64,000 nt of DNA. Origin: Gaeumannomyces sp. JS-464. Its lineage: Eukaryota; Ascomycota; Sordariomycetes; Magnaporthales; Magnaporthaceae. Below the pieces are notes generated by a model, which worked only from the letters and a program-made list of their open reading frames with translations, made no database searches and was not told the origin of the DNA. Position 1 is the stretch's first letter. Every line of letters starts with the position of its first letter. The stretch lies in contig NGZR01000007.1 of assembly GCA_002197995.1 (NCBI GenBank), positions 1,570,399-1,634,398 on the forward strand, given 5' to 3'. Of the stretch, positions 9,429 through 20,501 are shown piece by piece. The translations under genes were made by a program, and so were the position numbers.

Positions 9429-11105
9429 GGCGATGAGGACGAAGGGGAATGCGAGGCCGTGTGCATGGGCTGTCGGGGAATCGGGCGTTTTGAGATAGTG
9501 TGGTATGGTGCGAAATGGCTGGCTCTGGCTGTCACGCCCACTGGGCCCATAATTTCCGATTGGGCCAGGGGCAGCCTCTAGCCAATAACAGGCGCAGCGC
9601 TACCCCACTGTGTAAATGGACGAGATCGCGGGGTCGGTGGGGTAGTTCTAAACGCGCTATATCACCGTGCAGCTTGACGCGTCCTCCCACGTCCTAGAAG
9701 AAAAGAACGGACAGACGTAACCTTTACCAGCCAGGCACTACCCAGGGGCAGACCAACGAAGACTGCCCCATGCCATTGCATGAAGATCACGAGCTGTAAA
9801 CTACCTACCAACTTCGCAAGTACTAGGTACCGCATCAATTCACCAGGGTCTCGACAACCACCGAGAGACAACGGAGGGGCGCCGAAAAGCATCCGCCGAC
9901 CTGGGCGGCCACTTGATGTGGCGTCGTCCATTCTTTCCCCTCCCCAGCTCTCGAAATAGCGCCATGCCTGATATACAACACCCGGACGACCGGGCAGTTG
10001 CCTATCGCTAAGCGTTTTACAAAGCGGGCAAAATTCTTAGCTGACCTTCGCCGCCATGTCCTCGCTTACTAGGGCTTCCCACTACCCGGTATTTCGAAAC
10101 AAGTTGCTTTGGGAGACTACGGGGCTCCGCTCTGATAATGGACAGCAGTCGTGATCCAGGTACAATTAAATGCTCAACTCCAATGTGCGCGTTCCGCTCC
10201 CACGCGTCGTTTCGTCTGCCGGCACCATTTTCGGGAGCTGTTTTACCACCTACCGGCATTAAGCCGTAGATGGCTCGGTCGCGGCTGCTCACTGCAAACG
10301 CATTTAATGTTTTCATTTTCTGGAAAGAATAACTAGCTAGTTAATCATATCTTCTACTTTTGCCCACCTCTTGTCTTTGGTTCTGGTGCACCGAGGTAGG
10401 ATGGGCCTCATGTAGTGTCGAAGCTGCTCCACTTGACCAGCGCTACTTCCAGATGATGACTATCCCGTCCCCACGTCTATCCGTTGCCAGAATGCTTCCT
10501 CCTACATCGCCTCTGTGGGCTATCGAGTTCGCCAAGGAAACATGCGAGGGACCTGCCCTCGGTCGAATGACTGCAGGGGGGTTCTTGAATTCGGCTCAAG
10601 CTGGCGCGGGAGACGGAGCCCGCCCCGGACATGGCTTCAAGGATAAACCGCCGTCAGCCGTGAGGATCGGCCCATTGCCGACTCTGGCTTCGGCCCGGGC
10701 TGCGGCGTGCTGGTTCCGTCTGGTCGATGTTGTTATTACTGCAGTTGTTACGCTTGCTGGTAGCTTCACGCCACTGCCCCTGCCTCGGCGCCTCGGAGCC
10801 CCGATTCGCTTGCTGTAGCTGGAGGCCTCTGCGAGGCTGAGATCTGCCCCGCGACATGCAGCAGGACGCCTTTCCTGGCAGTCGCATCCGCGCCACGTAG
10901 CAGTCACGTGGCATTTGCTAGCGACCCGCCGCCCGGCTGAACCGTTCGCTCCCATCAGGACTCCGTCGAGCGTCGCTGACGCGTTCACGCCCGCATTACG
11001 TCCTATCTGTCATATCAAATTGCTTCTCACAGCTGTAGCGCTCACGGTTCTGCCCGAGAGCTTCCGTGTCACACCCGCGCTCAAGAGAGTTCGTCTACAC
11101 CCAAA
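9429..11105. other. No supported gene; upstream region of the NLR gene
   Basis: Open frames of 60-150 codons exist (for example plus 10360-10818 and minus 10596-10988) but are Ala/Arg/Pro/Ser-rich, overlap each other on opposite strands and contain no motif. The last few hundred bases before 11106 presumably carry the NLR promoter. I see no clear TATA box. Confidence 0.5.
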
Positions 11106-14100
11106 ATGGCGCAAACCCAATACCTGTCCAGGCCAACCGCGACGGACGACCTTGTCCGACGCCTGCGGAGCGGCACCGATCCGAAGGAGACGCGCGCTCT
11201 GGAAGCCCTGACAAAGGACATGATCAAGATCTTCGGAGATGAGCGCCGTCCGTCGCACGTGCCGGAAGCAGCTGCGCTCGCCCCTGTCACTGACGATGTC
11301 GGTTATAAAGACCTTTCCCGGGCTTTCGGCAACGCCCTGATTAACGGCACAACGGACGGTAATATCGTCGACCAACGGCTCCTGGAGGCTTTTGTATCCG
11401 TCCTCCGCTGCGCTGACGGAGACAAAACGGCCGATTTCCAGCTTGGGTCTGTGATGGAGAGCCTGCAAACGCGACTTCAAAAAGCTGTAAACCAGGCCGA
11501 TCCCGGATCGCAGTATCGGCTGATCCGCACTTTGTCATCTGTCCTGGACGCCCTGATAGACGTGCAGACCGCCGGTTTCAGTCGCGATAAGCTGCATGAG
11601 CCTTTGTTGAAGCAGCTCAGCACCTTGACCGAAGAGCGAGAACTCCGCCTGGCTCAAGCCGCTTGCTACGCGCATCAGGCCTTGCTCGGAATTCCGAACG
11701 ACGAAAGTCCTTACAAAGCGCTCTGGCGCAACCTGCAGCCCGTCATCGAAGGTGTCGCCAAAATGGCCGGTGCGGTTCCCACGATGGACCCGGCAAAGCT
11801 TTTTGACGGTTTTACGCAATTGGCGGATTTGCCCGCTCTGATCCGCTCTATGGTCGACGTGGTTAAAGCCCTTTCCGGCCTGGTCAACAGTCTGGGAGGC
11901 GCTGCCGAGGCCGTCAAGCTCCGGCAAAAGCAGAAGAGCTGGTATGTGGCTCTCCGGTTTACGGATATGCTGCTCAATGCCAGGGCCTTCAGTCATTTGG
12001 AGGACTTTGTCGGAAAGGTCCCCTGCCGCGACGAAAAGGAATTTTTGTGCGGTCTTTACGCGCAGCTCGAACGGGCCTGGGTGACCGAGGACCCAGAGAC
12101 CAAGCAGCAAGCTGTCCGACTCTTCGATCTCGTTCTGGCACCAGTGGGGTGCAAATCGCACCATCAACGCGTCCACGAATGGGTTAAACTGGTTGCCAAT
12201 ACCTTTGGACAAGCCCATTGGAAGGACAAGGCCCCACCCGCAAAGTTCCCGTGGCTGTGGAAAAAAGAATATACGGCTTGGATTCCCTGCTGGGTACCAA
12301 GCAAGGATACACTTCCGCCAGACCTACTCGATAGGGCTTGGGAGTGCTGCCTCGACTCCCAGGTGTTCTACGCGGATGCGAAGGTGCGGGAACATTACCT
12401 GAAAAACGAGCGACTCCTCAAAGTCGAGCGGCTTTCGGGCGATCGACTGCCGATGGAGCAGTGTTACATCAACCTCGCCATAGTGGAGCAGGCAGACCAC
12501 AATGACGGCCGCTCGGAGCAGCCAGATCCGGAGCGCAAGTCATCTCCTTTTTCGCTCCTCGCTCGGCTCAAAGTGGAGGCTCCGGCTCGGGAGAAGCAAA
12601 TCTCCTTGCGTTCTCTCTTTGACGCCCGCAAAAAACAAGACGGCACGATTGCCTCACCGCAACGGATTATAATTCGAGGCCAGGCAGGTGTGGGAAAGAC
12701 CACTTTATGCAAGAGGATAGTCTACAACTACCTCCACGAAGACGTGTGGGCTGGCATGTTCGACCACTTATTTTGGGTGCCTCTGCGGACCCTGAAAGCG
12801 AAGTTGGCCAACAACACAGCTTACAACCTCGAACATTGGCTTCACGACGAGTACTTTCGCGACAAGTGCTTCCCCGCCGGAGACGGAGACAAACTCGCCA
12901 AAGCACTAGCACAGACAGTGGACAATCCCGTCCAGCGCAGCAGGACCCTGTTTATCCTCGACGGGCTGGATGAAGTGTCTCGCGAGCTGGATTCCGAGAC
13001 GCCAGGGCTTCTTCAAGACCTGCTGAATCAGCGTCAAGTTATCGTCACCTCCCGGCCGGCTGGGCTGAGCTTAACCCATGTTAGACTCGTCGATCTGGAA
13101 CTGGAGACAATCGGCTTTAAAGAGGACCAAGTAAAATCTTACGTGAAGATGGCTGCAGGCGAGCAGGCTGCGGAGATAGAGGCGTTCCTCCAGGACCATT
13201 GGCTTCTCCAAAGCCTGGTTCGGATTCCGATTCAGCTGGAAGCACTCTGTTACAGTTGGGACGCTTCCATAAATTCACAGGCAGCACCGACGACCATGAC
13301 AACTCTCTACCGACAAATCGAATTGAAATTGTGGAAAAAGGATGCCGCGCGGTTGGAGAAGTCGCATGGAGGCAAGCCGCTTTTTGAGGATACCGCGAAG
13401 CGGATGCTCGATGGTGAGATCGCCTCGCAGATGGTGACGGAACTTAGCCTACTCCGTTGCCTTGCTTTTGCCGGCATCCGCAGCGACGTGATCGAGTTTA
13501 ACCAAAAGCATCAAAACGAGATCTGGGAATACTGGAAAAAAAGCCCAGAGGGCACGCGAGCTACGGAAGATAGCTCGTTGTCATTCTTACTTGCGAGGGC
13601 CTCATTTCTGCGTTCGTCAGACGCATCCTCCAGCCACACATCCAGAAGCTATCACTTCCTACACTTGACTTTTCAGGAGTTCTTCGCTGCGCAGTACTTT
13701 GTGGAGCACTGGAACTCTGGCGGGGAGCTTGATGTTCCCAGTCTGGGACCAAGCAGCTCGGAAACCAAGCCCACAGCCGAAGATTTTCTGCGGAAGGAGA
13801 AGTACAAAGCGCGCTACGATGTTTTCTGGCGTTTCGTCGCCGGCCTTCTTTACGAGAAGCGAGATGAGGGACAACTATGCCGGTTCTTCCGCACGATCGA
13901 CGACGAGCCACGCGACCTCTTGGGTCCGACGCACCAGCGGCTGGTCATGCACTGCTTGAACGAGGTGCCGTCGAGCAACTGGAAAGACTTTGCTCCCCTT
14001 CGAACAGGCCTGGAAAAGCGGCTGTCAAAATGGGTGTTGTTTGAATGCCGCTTCCGACACCGGTCATCGTTGGCCAGCGAAATGGAACTTCCAGAGCAGG

Positions 14101-16032
14101 TCCTGGAGGACACCCTTCAAGGAGAATCTGAAGGAGAATTTAAAGACCCAAAAGTGAAGATCCTATCCGCCCTCCGAAAAGTTTCGACAACGGCCATAGA
14201 ACTACTGCCTAATTGGCTGAAGGATGACGTCTCTACCGGCCTACAAGTTGCAGCGCTTAGAATACCTCAACCACCCAAAAGGCTTACCGCCCGCCGTCCT
14301 CGAAGCTCTAATCGGCCGGCTTCAAGACGAGGTCGGAGATGTCCGACGGGCCGCAGTCCAAGCGCTCGCAGGCCAGGCCGCAGCGCCCGCCGTCCTCGAA
14401 GCTCTAATCGGCCGGCTTCAAGACGAGGATTGGTATGTCCGAGGGGCCGCAGTTAAAGCGCTCGCAGGCCAGGCCGCAACGCCCGCCGTCCTCGAAGCTC
14501 TAATCGGCCGGCTTCAAGACGAGCACAGATATGCCCGACGGGCCGCAGTTGAAGCGCTCGCAGGCCAGGCCGCAACGCCCGCCGTCCTCGAAGCTCTAAT
14601 CGGCCGGCTTCAAGACGAGGATTGGTATATCCGACAAGCCGCAGTCGAAGCGCTCGCAGGCCAGGCCGCAACAACGCCCGCCGTCCTCGAAGCTCTAATC
14701 GGCGGCTTCAAGACGAGCACGGAGATGTTCGAGAGGCCGCAGTCCAAGCGCTCGCAGGCCAGGCCGCAGCGCCCGCCGTCCTCGAAGCTCTAATCGGCCG
14801 GCTTCAAGACGAGGACGGAGATGTCCGACAAGCCGCATCCGAGCGCTCGCAGGCCAGGCCGCAACAACGCCCGCCGTCCTCGAAGCTCTAATCGGCCGGC
14901 TTCAAGACGAGGTCGGAGATGTCCGACGGGCCGCAGTCGAAGCGCTCGCAGGCCAGGCCGCAGCGCCCGCCGTCCTCGAAGCTCTAATCGGCCGGCTTCA
15001 AGACGAGCACGGATATATCCGACAAGCCGCAGTCGAAGCACTCGCAGGCCAGGCCGCAACGCCCGCCGTCCTCGAAGCTCTAATCGGCCGGCTTCAAGAC
15101 GAGGACTGGGATGTCCGACAAGCCGCAGTCGAAGCGCTGCTCGCAGGCCAGGCCGCAACGCCCGCCGTCCTCGAAGCTCTAATCGGCCGGCTTCAACGGC
15201 CGGCACGGATATGCCCGACGGGCCGCAGTCGAAGCGCTCGCAGGCCAGGCCGCAACGCCCGCCGTCCTCGAAGCTCTAATCGGCCGGCTTCAAAACGAGG
15301 ATTGGTATGTCCGAGGGGCCGCAGTTAAAGCGCTCAGCGCCAGGCCGCAACGCCCGCCGTCCTCGAAGCTCTAATCGGCCGGCTTCAAGACGAGCACAGA
15401 TATGCCCGACGGGCCGCAGTTGAAGCGCTCGCAGGCCAGGCCGCAACGCCCGCCGTCCTCGAAGCTCTAATCGGCCGGCTTCAAGACGAGCACGGAGAGT
15501 CCGAGGGGCCGCAGTCGAAGCGCTCGCAGGCCAGGCCGCAACGCCCGCCGTCCTCGAAGCTCTAATCGGCCGGCTTCAAGACGAGGATTGGTATGTCCGA
15601 GGGGCCGCAGTTAAAGCGCTCGCAGGCCAGGCCGCAACGCCCGCCGTCCTCGAAGCTCTAATCGGCCGGCTTCAAGACGAGCACAGATATGCCCGACGGG
15701 CCGCAGTTGAAGCGCTCGCAGGCCAGGCCGCAACGCCCGTCGAAGCTCTAATCGGCCGGCTTCAAGACGAGGACGGAGATGTTCGAGAGGCCGCAGCCGA
15801 AGCTCTGGCGAGCCAGGCCTTCTCGCTAGATATCCTTATCCGGAATGCAGAACCTTGGTATAAGGTTTGGCTAGAAAGAAGCTTCGAGGAACATCTTAGT
15901 TGGTATAACGACGACGACGAGATCCGTCTTGACATGCCGAAGGGAATTAGAACAGTTCCTTTCGATCAGGCAGATCGGTTTCGAAACGCGATCCAAGGAG
16001 CACAAAAAGCCTTGAAAATTCCGGAGGTATAG
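11106..16032 (+). CDS. NACHT-HEAT NOD-like receptor (fungal NLR), frames interrupted in the repeat region
   Basis: A fungal STAND/NLR protein of the kind linked to non-self recognition and regulated cell death. ATG at 11106 opens 1,050 or more clean codons. Residues about 1-400 form a helical Arm-like N-terminal region typical of ascomycete NACHT-HEAT proteins. The NACHT NTPase follows with Walker A GQAGVGKTTLCKR (about residue 525), Walker B TLFILDGLDEVSRE (about 615-625) and sensor VIVTSRPAG (about 645). A helical part with FLHLTFQEFFAAQYF (about 855) lies before the repeats. From 14287 the HEAT array begins in the +1 frame relative to the NACHT part. After the array a unique C-terminus from ASQAFSLDILIR (about 15809) ends at TAG 16030-16032. 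The switch near 14270 and several one-base changes inside the array break the frame. Because conserved genes in this window show the same kind of deletions, I cannot say whether the gene is dead. Intact length would be about 1,640 residues. Confidence 0.85.
14287..15808 (+). repeat. HEAT-repeat array, about 16 tandem 96-bp units
   Basis: Each unit encodes 32 residues of the form PAVLEALIGRLQDE-xxx-VRxAAVxALAGQAA. Unit starts fall near 14292, 14387, 14484, 14580, 14679, 14773, 14870, 14968, 15062, 15163, 15257, 15354, 15447, 15541, 15640 and 15735; the last lacks 6 bp. Units are nearly identical in DNA except for a short window after LQDE, where VGD, DWY, HRY, HGD, DGD, HGY and DWD alternate, and the residue after VR or AR (R, G, Q or E). 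Frame changes occur near 14702, 14833, 15196, 15332 and 15496. Near-identity with variable positions facing one side of the helical hairpin is the known pattern of fungal recognition repeats kept alike by recombination. Confidence 0.9.
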
Positions 16033-17649
16033 GGACATTGCGAAGGAAAGGACTTACACCGCGGAAATTAGGAGGATAGAACAAGGGAGTATGTTAGCTT
16101 TTATTAGGAATTTTATATTCTCAATAGAAGGTTGTTGCTTTCAAGTGATGGTACATATTTTTTTGCTGCTCTCTTTGCCCTTAAGGGTCGTAGGGCTTCC
16201 GGGTAATTTATGGTACGTTTATTCGCAACTCGAACAAACTAGAACGTTCTAGCAGCTTTTTTGATGCCTCCGTGACTGATGTATGTGAGCTTGCAGATTA
16301 AAGTAAACTGTTGATCCACGTGATCAGCGCGTGCATCAGGGGAAACCCCACGTCTCGTGGAGCAGCAGGTCTATGGACCGTGCGCTCCCACGAGCCTACA
16401 AAAGGGGATCTTGCGATCCCCTTCCTGTAACTAAATTCCTTCCTAGATATGCATCACTACAGACACCAGTTCCAGATCTATAGATCTTTGTTCCTTCCTT
16501 TTGGAGATCCCCGTGCCTACAGGAGTACCACTCCTACCAACATAAACCGCTTAACAGGCCTTCGGGCGTACAGGCCGTCGCCTCTACCAATTCGCATTTG
16601 GAATATCTGTCCGCCATTGTATTCGCTTGACCACCGCCTATATTTGGCGAGAAAGGATTCTTCTTGTTCTTTCAAATCCTAGGCCGGCGACTAGCTCTGG
16701 CCTGGGCTCGTCCAATAGCTCCAAAGGGTGACGGAAACACATTGGAAGCCTCGCATACGTGGCGGGGAGCGGACGCAATAGGCGGAGTTCCCTACTTGGT
16801 CCACGATGGGTGCGCTAATATATGGCCCAGCTTCTCAGTCTCCCCGCGAAGCGGAAGTGGCGTATGGAAAGCCACCTCGACCTGCTCAACGATGCTGGCT
16901 TACGACCTCATAGCTCTCCCTCATCCGCTCGAGAACGCAAGGATATGGCACAACATTTCTAGCACGCCTTGAACCTTGCAGTCTGCGGGCTCGGCAGCCA
17001 CATTTGTCATAGGAGCCGTGCAGAGCCCTGAAGGGTTTATCCTGGTGGTATCGTGCCGTGCACATCTCTAACGCAAGGGCAAGTCGGCCATCCACACCGT
17101 GATAAGTACGAGGGACAAGATGCTATCGATTTACACTTTTGGCGGACATGGCATAGGCTAAGGTTCGTTTATCCTAACTTTGCTAAGTCGACGTTTCGCG
17201 ACTATGGACGTAGCGCAACCGCACAAACGGAAGGAACGGTGCCTGACCACGGTCCGGTTAGAGACGAAGTTGACGACGGCTGGCGGCTCGACCGGTTTGC
17301 ACAGAGCGAGCCGAATTTCCACTGGTCTTGGACGCTCCAGAATTCGCCACGAAACAAGAGCCGCATATAGTGTCAGCGATTGGTAGGCAAAGGCCCGCCA
17401 TCAAACGCAGCTGCATCGCCCCGCCCTCATCCCTGCCCTCCAGCTGTACGCCCGCATTACCAGCCCGAATCTCCTGGTTTCCAGCTTTCGCTGCGAGTCT
17501 CCTAGCGCACCGAATCCGTCGATTAATCACCAGTCGGCTGCCATACGCCCCTGGTCAATGCGACCTCACACCTGCTCGATGCCGCGCCCTCATGGAAATT
17601 CGACGCTTAGCTCATGGGTACAAGGACAAAAATGACGGCAAACGCAGTC
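16033..17649. other. Spacer with transposon debris, no supported gene
   Basis: An AT-richer spacer follows the NLR stop, then an LTR-like segment (listed separately). From 16560 to 17650 there are short frames in several phases, none with a motif I recognise. The texture suggests fragments of older elements. Confidence 0.45.
16309..16556. mobile_element. Possible solo LTR or LTR fragment
   Basis: The 248-bp segment starts TGTTGATCC and ends CGCTTAACA, giving TGTT...AACA inverted ends. It contains a promoter-like CCTACAAAAGGGGATC followed by a perfect hairpin (GGGGATC-TTGC-GATCCCC), as in many copia-type LTRs. The 5-bp flanks (TAAAC and GGCCT) do not match, so there is no target-site duplication; it may be one LTR of a truncated element or a chance match. 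No adjacent pol sequence is recognised. Confidence 0.33.
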
Positions 17650-17960
17650 GATAGTCGCCGGGACGCCCGCGTTCAAGTGGGGAACATCGTCTATCAGTCG
17701 GGAAGTGCCTTCCTCGCAGCCTTGCGGAGCGTCGACCCTAGGCCCGACGATGCAAGGGGGGCTGGATAATACTTGCCTGTGGATCCTCGACAACGACGAA
17801 TTCCTCCGGTGGCCCGGGGAGGCTGACAGATTGCTGTGGATTTTAGGCGACCCCGGAACTGTGGCCTGTGCGGTTCGCCAGGCCGTCGGCGCGTGGCTTT
17901 TGCTCGCCGGTGCAACTGGGCGGGTGTCTCTTGAAAGTACACTGCCCGGTAGCCATCATA
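17650..17960 (+). pseudogene. Relic of a second NACHT-type (HET-E-like) NLR
   Basis: A short plus-strand stretch matches the linker and start of the NACHT domain in HET-E/NWD-type fungal NLRs: FLAALRSVDPRPDD in one frame, then in another frame GGLDNTCLWILDNDEFLRW and ADRLLWILGDPGT, which corresponds to the Walker A entry (usually ending GKGKT). The Walker A Lys/Thr and everything after are lost. It is a different NLR subfamily from the gene at 11106, so it is not a duplicated piece of it. The match is from memory of a very recurrent fungal motif. Confidence 0.6.
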
Positions 17961-18829
17961 CGTATGGTGCAGCGCCCGCGGACTCCTGCTCCGTGCGACG
18001 TCAAAAGGTGACTCGACATACGAGCATCTGGCCGGCCAGACTCAGGAGAATGGCGGTGTTCCCGGTTGAACCTGCGGCCGGTCGTTCTTCCGACGTTGGC
18101 GAGACGCGTAAGGGCCATCGCATTTATCGACCTAGGACACAGCAGGAGCAGAGGAGATGGCGGTGACTATGGTGATAACGCAAGAAGCATGCCGATAAAC
18201 GAGCTGTACTTTGGCGAACACGTAAGCTGACAGAGGTTTCAGTCAGCAGCCGTTGGGATACCGTTGAAGCTCAGCCGGCTGGGGAAGCTCGCCGGCAGCA
18301 AAGATCCTGAAGTACCCGGTCATTTACGTGACAATACACAAGTTGACGGTTGGCATTTACGGGTCGGTGCTGACCTTGCACCGTCCGCTATACCGCAGCG
18401 GGTCGCCTTCCCGAGGCCGCGAACTTTCCAGTCAGAGTGCAGCAAGCGACACCCAGCGTTGCTCTTAAAGGGTATGATGGGTAGCTGCTATGTGCTTGAA
18501 CGCAAATAATACCCACATTTGGTCTTGCGGAATTAGCCTGGACCACCTGGGCGAAGTTGTTTTCCCTCCGAGGTTTTATCCGGAAGGAGCATTCCTGTAT
18601 GCCAGCCCCATATATGAACCTCTGCCGTTCCAATACTTTTGTTGGTAAATCGAGCCGCCTAATAATATCTACCCTGAGTTCTCGGAGGCGACGACGGTTT
18701 TCTGCTTCACCGCCCGGCCGCCTGGACCCTGCGATAGGGGACGAATATGAAAATGCCGGCGGGGAATATGATGTTCGTAAAGGAGTGGAAACCATCAACT
18801 GAATTGAATCGCCAAGCACTGGGCGCAGT
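17961..18829. other. Degenerate sequence, no supported gene
   Basis: Frames here (plus 17705-18166 beyond the NACHT relic, minus 18388-18819) have no recognised motif. Part may be decayed upstream sequence of the LINE that follows. Confidence 0.4.
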
Positions 18830-20100
18830 TTATTGTCGAACGGTCCGAAGGATTATTCCGTCCCGGCTGTTCAAGGCCACCGCCCCACTGCAGCTACCAT
18901 AGGGGCTCCGAACGTGCTGACTGCTTGTTGTGGCGGGACGGGGCACGCTGAGCGCGGAAAGAATCTACGTCTGTCAAACGGGGGCGGCGGGAAAGGGCCT
19001 AGAGCGGGCCTGCCCGGCAGACAGACGACCTGTTTGCAAAGGACAGCCGAACTCCTTCCGGCTTGCACTCGCCCGGCCTACCTCCCTTATAAATACACGG
19101 GGCTTACGGTGGCCACACAAGAAAAGCAAGCAGCCGCTAAAGCATTTATAGCGTGGCTAAACACCCCCCCCTACGGACGTTATAATTTATAGCGACGGGT
19201 CCTAGGCGGACGACGGAGCAGTTGGATACGGCTGGGTAATATACCAAGCCGGCCAACGCAAACTTTCCGGGCACGGCAGGCTGGCGCACCCTGCCGAAGT
19301 ATTCGACGGCGAGGCGGAAGGGGCCCGGATGGGCCTCCGCAAAGCTGTTTGGAACTTCTGCAACTGCACCTACCACCTATGCCTCGACAACACCTCGGCG
19401 GCCAACGGCTTTTTAAGCACGGCCCTTGATAGCTCGCAGGGGGCTTTTAAGGAGATCCATTGCTTTATGGATAAGCACCGGGTACACGTTCGTTAGCCCC
19501 CGGGCTATATGGGAATCCCCGGAAACGAAAAAGCTGATGCCGAAGCAAAACTTGGCACAGCCCTCCCGGTCCCCCAATATGCCAAACCAGCAGTGGCCGG
19601 CGTTAAAGCTTTGGCCCGGAAGATGGCCCGGGACGCTCGGAACGCTTGGTTTAAAGGTAACCTCCCGGAACGATACAAGGCTATAGGCCTCCCGCCAACA
19701 CCACGGCACGTACCGGAAGCTTTGCAACTGCACCGGAGTGTATTACAACGGTTAATAGCCGCACGCACAGGCCACGGGGATTTCGACTGGTACCACCGAA
19801 AATTTAAATATGAAAGCGATAACCCGTGCCGCTGTGGGAAGAACAAATCTCCTTCCCACCCCGCATTTTGCAAGTTGGCTAGGGCTACGGAAAACAAGTG
19901 GCCTATAGCGGACCCCGCCCCGACCTTCGACAGGCCCGGGTATTGGAAACGGCTGCTTCAAAAGCCTCTCCTTTTTGCCTCGTTCGTTGAGGCCACCAAC
20001 TATTTCACCATCGCCGGACGATAACAACAGGGCATAACAGCCCGCACACTACCTATATCTTTTTCCTTTAGCACTTACACCTTTCCTTTGTACCACCCGG
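18830..20100 (+). mobile_element. 3' part of a Tad-like non-LTR retrotransposon (RNase H and C-terminus), degenerate
   Basis: The RNase H domain of fungal Tad-type LINEs can be followed from about 19185: YSDGS (first catalytic Asp), GYGWVIYQAG, AEVFDGEAEGA (Glu), LCLDNTSA (Asp) and GIPGNEKADAEAK (last Asp). A C-terminal tail with HGDFDWYH and the zinc-knuckle-like CRCGKNKSPSHPAFC ends at TAA 20022-20024. TAG stops interrupt it directly after DGS (19203-19205) and where a Trp is expected before PPGYMG (about 19495). Weak matches to the end of the reverse transcriptase region lie between 18830 and 19130. The 5' part (endonuclease and most of the reverse transcriptase) is missing or unrecognisable, as expected of a 5'-truncated, mutated copy. 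Confidence 0.72.
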
Positions 20101-20447
20101 ACCAACAGTAGGCTCGTTGGTTCCCCGCAACCCCGGCCGGACCCAGGGGTGGTCCTAAGGACCCCCGCCTGGTCTCGCCCTTTTCCGGCACGCCCGCCGG
20201 CCGAACGCACTACTACCACCGCTCGCGCTTACAACGCCCCGGCGTTTTACACGCCCTACTGCCGATTGCCCGCTCACTAACAAGGAGCGCCGGAATACGG
20301 CCCGACCGCCGTGTGCCTTCGGATTTAATTTGTTAGCCGCCGTAACAGCAGCACTATAGCCTGGTGTATATAGCTTAGGTAGCACTAGCACGTCATATGC
20401 CCCTTGGGAGGCAGGGACTGGTAGATCCCGATCAGCTGACGTTAAAT

Positions 20448-20450
<3 letters not shown>

Positions 20451-20498
<48 letters not shown>
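20451..20498. repeat. (CT)24 microsatellite
   Basis: An uninterrupted CT dinucleotide run of 48 bp, just downstream of the LINE remnant. Translated frames across it are Ser/Leu or Arg/Glu repeats and are not genes. Confidence 0.97.

Positions 20499-20501
<3 letters not shown>

Noticed and set aside
14790..15206. Minus-strand ORF of 138 codons rich in Leu, Arg and Gly
   Set aside because: It is the reverse image of the HEAT units. Periodicity of the repeat keeps the opposite strand open.
14287..15808. CRISPR-like array (regular repeats with short variable parts)
   Set aside because: The 96-bp unit is a coding HEAT repeat in continuous protein register, the host is a fungus, and the variable part is only about 10-18 bases within codons.
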